From positions 1 through 6,308 of the forward strand of contig CANBFZ010000116.1 in assembly GCA_947367725.1 (NCBI GenBank): DNA of 6,308 nt, written 5' to 3'. The position numbers and the translations under genes are program-made. Source of the DNA: an uncultured Eubacterium sp. GTDB lineage: Bacteria; Bacillota; Clostridia; Peptostreptococcales; Anaerovoracaceae. This document shows, piece by piece, positions 1 through 6,308 of the stretch; position 1 is the stretch's first letter, and the number at the start of each line of letters is the position of its first letter. Under the pieces are notes generated by a model. That model searched no databases, was not told the DNA's origin, and saw nothing but the letters and a program-made list of their open reading frames with translations.

Positions 1-1
1 C

Positions 2-2803
2 AAGGCACAAAAAGACGCCTGGCAAACCGCGCAGTATTTGGAAACCACCATCAACAGCACGCCGGATTTAATCTGGTATAAAGACAAAGACGGCATTCAT
101 AAAAAAGTGAACGACAGTTTCTGTCAAACCGTCAACAAGACCAAAGCGCAGGTGGAAGGCCGCGGTCATGCTTACATATGGGATGTAGAACAGGACGATC
201 CTGCTTGTATCGAATCCGAACGCATCGTCATGGAAACCAAAAAAACCTGCGTTTCCGAAGAAACCATTCTCAGCAGTGGTGAAACCAAAATTCTGACTAC
301 CTATAAATCACCATTATACGATCTGGATGGCAGTGTCATGGGGACCATGGGCATTGGCATCGATATCACACAGGAACGGGCTTATGCCGACGAACTGATT
401 CAAAAGAATCAGACCCTGGAAATGCTGTTTACCACCATGGACTGCGGCATCATGTGTCACAGCCTGGACGGTTCCAAACTGCTCAGCGTGAACCAGGCAG
501 CCCTGCGCATTCTGGGCTACACCGATGCACAGGCTCTTCTTGCAGACGGGTTTGATCTCGTGGCTTCTTCCGTCTTTGCAGAAGACCGGAAGAAACTGCA
601 AGAATCCATCCAGTCTCTCAAAAATGAGGGGGATAATGTCAGTGTCGATTACCGCATACAACATGCCGACGGAGAAATTCTCTATGTCACGGGCAACATC
701 AAGCTGATTGAAGAAAACGGCGAACGCTTTTACCAGCGTTATCTGCTAGACCGTACGGCACAGAAACTACAGGAAGAAACAGAGCGACGGGAAGACCAGC
801 GTCGACAGATGGAACTGGTTCACGCGCTCAGTATCGAGTATGTGCTAGTTTGCTTCTTTGATTTAGATTCAGGTGAAGGCAAAGTGCTGCGTATGGGTGA
901 GTGCAAAAATAACATTATGCCTACCATCTTTAACGGCGTATTATCCATGGAACACTGCATCGAACAGTATGCAGCCACAAGCATTCACGAAGAAGATAAA
1001 GAAGCGTTCCGTAAAACCGCTTCGAAAACACATCTGGAACAGGAACTCTCCGAAAAAGATATGTGCTATATCAACTACCGCACTACCTGCTGCGGTGAAA
1101 TTCGATATTTCCAGATGAAAGCAGTACGAGCCAGCAACTGGGACGAAACCCGCAGCATTGTCCTGGGATTCCGCTGTCTGGATGAGGAAATGCGTGACGA
1201 AAGACAGAAAAAAGCACTGCTGGAAGATGCCCTTTCACAGGCAAACCGTGCCAACAAAGCCAAGAGCACCTTCCTCTCCAACATGTCTCACGACATCCGT
1301 ACGCCGATGAATGCAATCATTGGCTTTACTGCCCTGGCAATCACCCATATCGACCGCAAAGAGCAGGTGGCAGAATACCTGAAAAAGATTATGACCAGCG
1401 GTAATCACTTGCTGAGTCTGATCAATGATGTGCTGGATATGAGCCGCATCGAAAGCGGTAAAATTCATCTGGAAGAGCAACCTTGTAGTCTACCAGAGAT
1501 TCTCCATGAGCTGCACAACATCATTCAGGCAGATATCAATGCCAAACAGCTTGATCTGTATCTGGACGCCATCGACATCCAGAATGAACAAATCTACTGC
1601 GACCGGCTGCGGCTGAATCAGGTGCTGCTGAACCTTTTGAGCAACTCTATCAAATATACAGGCGCCGGCGGCATGGTCAGCCTGAAAGTCATCGAAAAAC
1701 CAGGTGCTGCGCCAGGCTTTGCTAACTTCGAATTCCATATCAAAGATACAGGCATCGGCATGAAAGAAGAATTTGTCGCGCACATTTTTGAGCCGTTTGA
1801 ACGGGAACGGAATTCCACCAGCAGTGGCATTCAGGGCACTGGACTTGGCATGGCGATTACCAAAAATATCGTCGATATGATGAACGGTACCATTGCAGTA
1901 CAGAGCGAACACGGCGTCGGCACGGAAGTCATCGTCTGCCTGACACTACGGCTGGATGAAGCCGGAAAAAAAGAACCTGTCGCCATTGCGGAACTCAACG
2001 GTCTGCGGGCGCTGGTGGTAGATGACGATTACAACACTTGCGACAGCGTCTCCTGCATGCTGCAGCAAATCGGACTGCGGGCAGAATGGACCATGTCCGG
2101 AAAAGAAGCTGTGCTGCGCACCCGCCAGTCCGTTTCCAGAAACGATCATTACTTTGTCTACATCATCGACTGGCTGCTACCTGACATGAACGGCATCGAA
2201 GTCGCCAGAAGAATCAGACAGGAAACAGGCAAAAATGTCCCAATTATCGTTCTGACCGCTTATGACTGGTCTGACATCGAAGATGAAGCCAGAGAAGCCG
2301 GCGTAACCGCTTTCTGCAGCAAACCGCTGTTCCTATCTGAACTGCGCAGCTGCCTTCACAGCCTGATCAGTCGTGACAAGCAAACACCAGAAGATACGGC
2401 TGCACCAGAAATCCTGCGCAGCGGACATATTCTTCTTGTAGAAGATAATGAGCTGAACCAGGAGATTGCTGTTGCAATTTTAGAAGAAGCAGGACTGACT
2501 GCAGATGTTGCTGAAAACGGGCAGATCGCTTTGGATCTGCTGCGCGCAGCAAAGCCGGGCTACTATCAGTTGATCCTGATGGATATTCAAATGCCTGTCA
2601 TGAATGGCTACGAAGCGGCAAAAGCCATTCGGGAACTGGAAAACAAAGAAATTGCTTCTACGCCGATCATCGCTATGACAGCCAATGCGTTTGAAGAGGA
2701 TAAAAAAGAAGCCATCCGGTGCGGTATGGACGGACACATCGCAAAACCGATCGATATCGAAGTACTCATGGAAGCACTAGATGAAATGTTAAAAACCCAA
2801 TAA
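2..2803 (+). CDS. Hybrid sensor histidine kinase with three PAS-type domains and two receiver domains (5' partial)
   Basis: Signal-sensing kinase that should autophosphorylate on histidine and pass phosphate to its own receivers. Residues are counted from the first complete codon (base 2); 933 are visible. PAS 1 spans about 13-122 and PAS 2 about 138-250. A short coiled linker leads to a divergent third PAS-like domain (about 274-395). HisKA (420-487) has H430 in an NMSHDIRTPMN H-box. HATPase_c (530-650) has N-box N544/N548, G1 DTGIG at 582-586 and G2 GTGLG at 612-616. Receiver 1 (668-787) has D674-D676, phosphoacceptor D723, T752 and K774. Receiver 2 (810-930) has E814/D815, D861, T893 and K915. 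All look competent. No Hpt domain follows, and no membrane segment is visible. The frame is open to the edge, so the TTG at base 38 is an internal Leu codon inside a helical linker, not a start. The product class is secure; the stimulus and output are unknown. The gene is convergent with the transporter pair and so not in its operon. Confidence 0.95.
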   Translation, partial: KAQKDAWQTAQYLETTINSTPDLIWYKDKDGIHKKVNDSFCQTVNKTKAQVEGRGHAYIWDVEQDDPACIESERIVMETKKTCVSEETILSSGETKILTTYKSPLYDLDGSVMGTMGIGIDITQERAYADELIQKNQTLEMLFTTMDCGIMCHSLDGSKLLSVNQAALRILGYTDAQALLADGFDLVASSVFAEDRKKLQESIQSLKNEGDNVSVDYRIQHADGEILYVTGNIKLIEENGERFYQRYLLDRTAQKLQEETERREDQRRQMELVHALSIEYVLVCFFDLDSGEGKVLRMGECKNNIMPTIFNGVLSMEHCIEQYAATSIHEEDKEAFRKTASKTHLEQELSEKDMCYINYRTTCCGEIRYFQMKAVRASNWDETRSIVLGFRCLDEEMRDERQKKALLEDALSQANRANKAKSTFLSNMSHDIRTPMNAIIGFTALAITHIDRKEQVAEYLKKIMTSGNHLLSLINDVLDMSRIESGKIHLEEQPCSLPEILHELHNIIQADINAKQLDLYLDAIDIQNEQIYCDRLRLNQVLLNLLSNSIKYTGAGGMVSLKVIEKPGAAPGFANFEFHIKDTGIGMKEEFVAHIFEPFERERNSTSSGIQGTGLGMAITKNIVDMMNGTIAVQSEHGVGTEVIVCLTLRLDEAGKKEPVAIAELNGLRALVVDDDYNTCDSVSCMLQQIGLRAEWTMSGKEAVLRTRQSVSRNDHYFVYIIDWLLPDMNGIEVARRIRQETGKNVPIIVLTAYDWSDIEDEAREAGVTAFCSKPLFLSELRSCLHSLISRDKQTPEDTAAPEILRSGHILLVEDNELNQEIAVAILEEAGLTADVAENGQIALDLLRAAKPGYYQLILMDIQMPVMNGYEAAKAIRELENKEIASTPIIAMTANAFEEDKKEAIRCGMDGHIAKPIDIEVLMEALDEMLKTQ

Positions 2804-2818
2804 AAACCAAAGACGCAA

Positions 2819-2854
2819 AAAGGGGCGCCGGTTGTTTCTAACCGGCGTCCCTTT
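2819..2854. terminator. Bidirectional intrinsic terminator between convergent genes
   Basis: A perfect inverted repeat apart from one G-T wobble: left arm 2819-2833 (core GGGGCGCCGGTT), six-base loop 2834-2839 (GTTTCT), right arm 2840-2854 (core AACCGGCGTCCC). It begins 15 bases after the kinase stop and ends 15 bases before the stop of the leftward gene. On the minus strand the GC-rich stem is followed by TTTTT (2821-2817 read leftward), a good terminator tail. On the plus strand the tail is the weaker TTTCTTC. It most likely ends both transcripts, more efficiently the leftward one. It fills most of the only intergenic gap in the window. Confidence 0.9.
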
Positions 2855-2869
2855 CTTCAAAGTCCTATC

Positions 2870-4513
2870 CTATTTCTTTGCAATTTTCTCCGTTCGATAT
2901 ACGAACTTCACCTGTCCTTCCATATCTTCTGAAATACCGGAAAAAGACTGATAAGATCGGGAAAGATTTATGGTAGCCTTCATTCTGTCCAGTAAGCCTC
3001 CAAGATCTCCGCCGGCTGCCCCAGTCAGCTTAGAAATCCCATCTTCATCAAATTCCGTAAGTCCGCCGTTCAATTTTTTTGCACCTTCTGTAAGGGTGCT
3101 GACCCCTTTTATCAGCACTGGCGTGTTTTTCTGCAGCGTCTGTACCCCCTGCTGCAGCCCCTTAACCCCGTCATACAAATCTTTCGTACCTGCTTCCAAC
3201 TTTTGTGCCCCTGTATTTAACTGCGCTGCACCAGTCTTTGCGGTGGTCACGCCATCGGTATACGCCTGCAAGCCTGTATAAAACTGATGATAGCTGTCCA
3301 GCTGTGCTTGCAGCGCCAAAATCGGCGCCTGATTTGCCTCGCCTACCGCAGCAGCGGCAGCTTCCAGCACACTGCTATAATTGGCAGGCGTCAGCACAGG
3401 CAAAGTTAGCCCTGCTGCCGCAAGCTGCCCATCTGCCGTTTTAAGCATAACATCAAATACTTGCTGTGCACCCGCGCAAAGCGCTGCGCTATTTTTATCT
3501 AAAGCGGTAAGTCCCCCTGTAAGTTCCGAAATTCCTTTGGAAAGTTCCGATGCGCCGTCGGTTAAATTGGCAGCACCTGTCTGCAGGCGCGCACCGCCCT
3601 CTGCTAGTTTTTCAACCCCCAGCGCCAGCTGCCCTGATTTGCTTTGCAGCGTCTGCAATCCGTCATAAAGCGCAGAGGAGCCAGACAAAAGTTTCTCCAT
3701 GGCAGCATCCAGCTGGGTCAGCCCTGCCGCCAAATCCTCCGCAGAATCCATCTTTCCGGCGTCTAATTCTGCAAAAATACTGTTGTCTGCCACTGTAACT
3801 GTATTTTCCATTGTAAAGTCTGTCACATCAGCCGTCACCTCTACAGAATCTGGAATCGTGATATCCGCTCCCGTCAGCCGCAAATTTTCTCCCAGTCCCG
3901 GAAATGCAATGCCGCAAACAACCGTGCGTTCGCCATCGTTCAGCAGCTTGCCGTTGGAAACTTCTACATTGGAAAAATGCGCATTGTCCAGCACCATCCC
4001 CGTCGCCATGGCAAATGGCACACAGAGCTGTTCTGCCTTTCCTCCGATTTGTACCGTCTGATACAGCCGGTTTTCATACGTGAAACGAATGGTCACTTTG
4101 CCGCTTTTCCCAGCAAGTGCTTTGGCAGAAATCGCTTTCCCGTCCAGCTGATAGGAAATCTGCATTGCAACCGGCAGTTCCTTTTCGATTTCACCCCGGT
4201 AGTAAATATCCTTTCCGCCAGCTTCCCAGATACGTCTGCCGTCGCGCGCCGCCCGACTCGTTTCACTGCCTTTGACATTTTCTATGGCAGACAGTTCCGA
4301 TCTGTCATAGAGTGATTTGCTTTCCGACAAGTTCTTTAGCCAATCGCTGACGATAATTTTCTGCACCGTGCCATCACTTTCTGCAAGCACATAGACCGTT
4401 TCTTCCTTTTGATTCTCTGTATCAGCAGCAGCATAGGCCGCCGTCGTCGCACTGCCTGCGGTTAGTGTCACAGCCAGCATCAACACCAATCCTTTTTTCC
4501 ACATCTGTTTCAT
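2870..4513 (-). CDS. Exported glycine-heptad coiled-coil protein, partner of the MMPL transporter (YhgE/Pip-like repeat region)
   Basis: Predicted 547-residue exported protein of unknown biochemical function. A signal peptide occupies residues 1-28 (K6-K7, hydrophobic core 8-18, AYA at 26-28, cut before AAD). Residues 37-245 look beta-rich, with a VYVLAESDGTVQKIIVSDWLKN opening split around residue 50 and a KSGKVTIRF strand near 136-144. Residues 264-348 and 414-484 are helical, with glycine every seventh residue, as in the extracytoplasmic part of YhgE/Pip proteins. Unlike YhgE, no membrane segment is visible, and the tail (residues 530-547) is polar and basic. The ATG at 4513 was chosen because it starts the signal peptide, has GGAGGG nine bases upstream, and overlaps the upstream stop as ATGA. 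An in-frame upstream TTG at 4573 would add 20 unlikely residues and bury the signal peptide. Co-expression with the MMPL gene implies a role in the same export process, as an accessory or periplasmic/surface arm. That role is inferred, not shown. Confidence 0.85.
   Translation of the reverse strand: MKQMWKKGLVLMLAVTLTAGSATTAAYAAADTENQKEETVYVLAESDGTVQKIIVSDWLKNLSESKSLYDRSELSAIENVKGSETSRAARDGRRIWEAGGKDIYYRGEIEKELPVAMQISYQLDGKAISAKALAGKSGKVTIRFTYENRLYQTVQIGGKAEQLCVPFAMATGMVLDNAHFSNVEVSNGKLLNDGERTVVCGIAFPGLGENLRLTGADITIPDSVEVTADVTDFTMENTVTVADNSIFAELDAGKMDSAEDLAAGLTQLDAAMEKLLSGSSALYDGLQTLQSKSGQLALGVEKLAEGGARLQTGAANLTDGASELSKGISELTGGLTALDKNSAALCAGAQQVFDVMLKTADGQLAAAGLTLPVLTPANYSSVLEAAAAAVGEANQAPILALQAQLDSYHQFYTGLQAYTDGVTTAKTGAAQLNTGAQKLEAGTKDLYDGVKGLQQGVQTLQKNTPVLIKGVSTLTEGAKKLNGGLTEFDEDGISKLTGAAGGDLGGLLDRMKATINLSRSYQSFSGISEDMEGQVKFVYRTEKIAKK
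3062..3274 (-). repeat. Glycine-heptad protein repeat, second helix (residues 414-484)
   Basis: Glycines fall at residues 414, 421, 428, 435, 442, 449, 456, 470, 477 and 484, again in a strict register of seven with a single gap (N463). The register is shifted by three residues relative to the first repeat block. The 65-residue segment between the blocks (349-413) breaks the pattern and contains two prolines in LPVLTP and an alanine run. This suggests two helices folding back as a hairpin. Confidence 0.85.
3470..3724 (-). repeat. Glycine-heptad protein repeat, first helix (residues 264-348)
   Basis: Glycines fall at residues 264, 278, 285, 299, 306, 313, 320, 327, 334 and 348, all in one register of seven. 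The register is filled by A271, K292 and N341 where glycine is missing. Leucines recur at fixed offsets between the glycines. The typical unit reads like L-T-D-G-A-S-E. The repeat is visible at protein level; the DNA has diverged between units, so it is not a recent tandem duplication. Confidence 0.85.
4430..4513 (-). other. Sec signal peptide coding segment of the exported partner protein
   Basis: The first 28 codons give a classical tripartite signal: a basic start (MKQMWKK), a hydrophobic stretch rich in L, V, M and A, and a small-residue c-region ending AYA before AAD. There is no lipobox cysteine, so a signal peptidase I substrate is more likely than a lipoprotein. Cleavage after residue 28 or 30 is a by-eye estimate. 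Confidence 0.8.
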
Positions 4514-6308
4514 GATTTCAATCCCTCCACATTCTGTTTTCCTGCCTGTTTCATGCCTTTGGTAGTCGCACAAACCAGTCTATCACAAAGCATTAGAAGC
4601 GCTGGCAGCAGGAAGATGACACAAAGCATACTCACCACAGCGCCTCTTGCCATCAGCATACACATCGCGCTGATGATATCAATATCGGAATAAATTGCCA
4701 CACCGAAGGTTGCTGCAAACAGCCCCGTTCCCGAAACCAAAATGGAAGGTACTGACGCCGCCAGCGCCGTGACAATACTCTGCTGTTTATGGCTGCCTTG
4801 GATGCGTTCCGTTTTATATCTGGTCGTCATCAGTATGGCATAGTCCACTGTTGCGCCCAGCTGAATGGTGCTGATACAAATTGGCGCGATAAACGGCAGC
4901 GACTGTCCCAGAAAATGCGGCATGCCCAAATTGATGAAAATTGCAAGCTCGATAACCGCAATCAGCAGAAACGGCAGAGAAAGGCTGCCCTCCACCAGTG
5001 CAATAATCACAAAGATCGCTACAATAGAGATTCCATTGACCACCTGAAAATCGTGATTGGTCGTTTCAATCATATCTTTCATGCAAGGCGCCTCGCCGAT
5101 GAGCATGCCTGTCTCATCATACGCTTTCAAAATGGCATTGAGATTGTCAAGCTGCCGGTTCACTGCATTGCTGGCCACATCATATTCCGAACTGATGAGC
5201 AGCAGTTTGCTCTGCTCACTTTCCAGCACATCGCGAAGCCCTGCAGGCAAAATCTCCTCTGGTACCATACTGCCCAGTACCGACTCTAACCCCAATACAT
5301 ACTTCACACCGTCTACAGCTTCCATTTCTTCCATCATGTTGCGCACTTCCGCAGACGGCAAATCTGCATCGACCAGAACCATATGGGTCGATGCGATATC
5401 AAAGGTTTCCGATAATTTTGTGTTCGCAATGACATACGCCATATCCTCCGGCAGACATTTCCCCATATCGTAATACACCGCATCATTGGTCTTGCTGTAG
5501 CCATAAAGCGCTGGCATGGTCACTGCCAGAAAGATTACAAGAAAGACAGGGAACCCTTTCGTCACCTTTGCCGCAAACTTTCCCATATCGGGAATCAGCG
5601 ATTTATGTTTTGTTTTGTGCAGCGGTCGATCCAGCACCAAGATCAACGCCGGCAGCACGGTCACACAGCCAATCACACCAAAGATGACGCCTTTTGCCAT
5701 AACAATGCCCAGGTCTTTGCCAAGGGTAAAACTCATAAAGCACAGTGCTGCAAAACCTGCCACTGTCGTAATAGAACTTCCCACTACGCTGGTCAACGTC
5801 TGCCGGATGGCGGCTGCCATAGCGTCCTCATGCCGATCATAACAGTCTCGCTGCTCATTATAGCTATGCCAAAGGAAAATGGAATAATCCATCGTCACTG
5901 CCAACTGCAGCACCGCAGACAGCGCTTTTGTGATATAGGAGATTTCTCCGAAGAAAAAATTGGTTCCTAGATTCAGTAAAATCATCATACCAATGGACGC
6001 AAGAAACACAAAAGGCACCAGCCAGCCATCCAAAAGCAGTACCATTGCAAGGGTTGCAAACAGCACCGCAAGCCCCACATAAATCGGTTCTTCCGCCTCG
6101 CAGAGATTCTTCAAATCAGTGACCAGTGCAGACATGCCTGATACAAAACACTGTCTGCCGCAGGTTTTTCGCACCTCCCCAATTGCCGATATGGTGTCAT
6201 CGGCACTGGTTGCACTGTCAAAGAAAACCGCCATCATCGTGGAATCCTCCCGATTAAAAGCGTCATACAGCGAATCTGGCATCAGTTCCATGGGCACAGA
6301 TACATCCG
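4510..6308 (-). CDS. MMPL/RND-family membrane transporter (5' partial)
   Basis: Integral membrane exporter of the MMPL branch of the RND superfamily, expected to be driven by the proton gradient; the substrate is unknown. Residues are counted from the first complete codon at the right edge (6306); 598 are visible. The end of extracytoplasmic loop 1 covers 1-73. Membrane segments follow at about 74-93, 96-115, 124-148, 172-194, 201-225 and 252-269. Loop 2 spans about 270-424. Five more segments lie at about 425-443, 444-463, 470-494, 514-538 and 551-575, then a short basic cytoplasmic tail. The two halves are homologous: LQLAVTMDYSIFL (D140-Y141) matches IQLGATVDYAILM (D488-Y489), the paired Asp-Tyr proton-relay motif known in MMPL proteins. 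The frame is open to the edge and the GTG at 6297 is an internal Val codon, so TM1 and roughly 100 N-terminal residues are missing. It overlaps the downstream exported-protein gene by four bases. Any regulator or promoter would lie upstream, outside the window. Confidence 0.93.
   Translation of the reverse strand, partial: DVSVPMELMPDSLYDAFNREDSTMMAVFFDSATSADDTISAIGEVRKTCGRQCFVSGMSALVTDLKNLCEAEEPIYVGLAVLFATLAMVLLLDGWLVPFVFLASIGMMILLNLGTNFFFGEISYITKALSAVLQLAVTMDYSIFLWHSYNEQRDCYDRHEDAMAAAIRQTLTSVVGSSITTVAGFAALCFMSFTLGKDLGIVMAKGVIFGVIGCVTVLPALILVLDRPLHKTKHKSLIPDMGKFAAKVTKGFPVFLVIFLAVTMPALYGYSKTNDAVYYDMGKCLPEDMAYVIANTKLSETFDIASTHMVLVDADLPSAEVRNMMEEMEAVDGVKYVLGLESVLGSMVPEEILPAGLRDVLESEQSKLLLISSEYDVASNAVNRQLDNLNAILKAYDETGMLIGEAPCMKDMIETTNHDFQVVNGISIVAIFVIIALVEGSLSLPFLLIAVIELAIFINLGMPHFLGQSLPFIAPICISTIQLGATVDYAILMTTRYKTERIQGSHKQQSIVTALAASVPSILVSGTGLFAATFGVAIYSDIDIISAMCMLMARGAVVSMLCVIFLLPALLMLCDRLVCATTKGMKQAGKQNVEGLKS
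4523..4528 (-). promoter_or_regulatory. Ribosome binding site that fixes the start of the exported partner gene
   Basis: GGAGGG on the minus strand, nine bases before the ATG at 4513. It lies inside the last codons (Glu-Gly) of the MMPL gene, so terminating ribosomes pass straight over it. Together with the ATGA stop/start overlap at 4510-4513 this indicates translational coupling of the two genes. Confidence 0.85.

Noticed and set aside
38..40. TTG as the start codon of the kinase
   Set aside because: The same frame is open back to base 2 and encodes helical linker sequence typical of the region just before a PAS domain; there is no ribosome binding site. The gene is simply cut by the window edge.
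1490..1912. 140-codon open frame antisense to the kinase
   Set aside because: It lies opposite the strongly conserved HATPase_c region; its translation has no recognisable domain and is explained by codon bias of the real gene.
3062..3724. DNA-level tandem repeat or CRISPR-like array
   Set aside because: The period is seen only in the protein; the nucleotide units differ from one another and there are no identical repeats with unique spacers.
2970..4061. Several plus-strand open frames rich in Ser, Pro and Ala opposite the exported protein
   Set aside because: They are the complement of the Gly/Ala/Leu-rich heptad region; the repeated look is inherited from the real repeat on the other strand.
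4514..4573. 20-residue N-terminal extension of the exported protein from a TTG codon
   Set aside because: It would overlap the MMPL gene by 64 bases, has no convincing ribosome site and would place charged residues before the signal peptide; the ATG at 4513 is better in every respect.
4789..5289. 166-codon open frame antisense to the MMPL gene
   Set aside because: The sense strand encodes unmistakable transporter segments; the antisense product is rich in His, Gln and Arg with no domain, as expected for a shadow frame.
6295..6297. GTG as the start codon of the MMPL transporter
   Set aside because: The frame stays open to the right edge, and a start here would remove TM1 and most of the first extracytoplasmic loop, which every family member has.
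2..6308. The kinase as a regulator of the transporter pair
   Set aside because: The genes are convergent and separated by a terminator, there is no response regulator between them, and nothing in the sequence links their functions.

Overview
The window holds three protein-coding genes: one rightward gene cut by the left edge, and a leftward gene pair whose first gene is cut by the right edge. Base composition is roughly balanced and coding density is very high. The style of the proteins suggests a Bacillota (Firmicutes) bacterium, probably an anaerobe of the Clostridia or Negativicutes type. The grounds are a multi-PAS hybrid histidine kinase with the 'NMSHDIRTPMNAIIGF' H-box, and an MMPL/RND transporter next to an exported glycine-heptad protein. 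This placement is inference; no rRNA or other marker gene is present.

Bases 2-2803 (+) encode a large hybrid sensor kinase: three PAS-type sensor domains, HisKA, HATPase_c and two receiver domains, with every key catalytic and phosphoacceptor residue present. The reading frame is open to base 2, so the true N-terminus lies outside the window. Bases 2804-2869 are a 66-base convergent gap filled by a strong hairpin that can terminate transcription from both sides.

Bases 2870-4513 (-) encode an exported 547-residue protein: signal peptide, beta-rich N-terminal domain, and two long helical stretches with glycine at nearly every seventh residue. Bases 4510-6308 (-) encode an MMPL/RND-type membrane transporter, 5'-truncated by the right edge, with 11 of the usual 12 membrane segments visible. 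The two genes overlap by four bases (ATGA), so they are very likely co-transcribed and translationally coupled.

The working picture is a proton-driven export module, made of the MMPL pump and a dedicated exported coiled-coil partner, next to an independently transcribed and functionally unlinked signalling kinase. The transporter pair is the most interesting part. The pump's second extracytoplasmic loop is short and has no long hairpin, while the coupled partner looks like a separate hairpin arm. No RNA genes, mobile elements, CRISPR arrays or attachment sites were seen.
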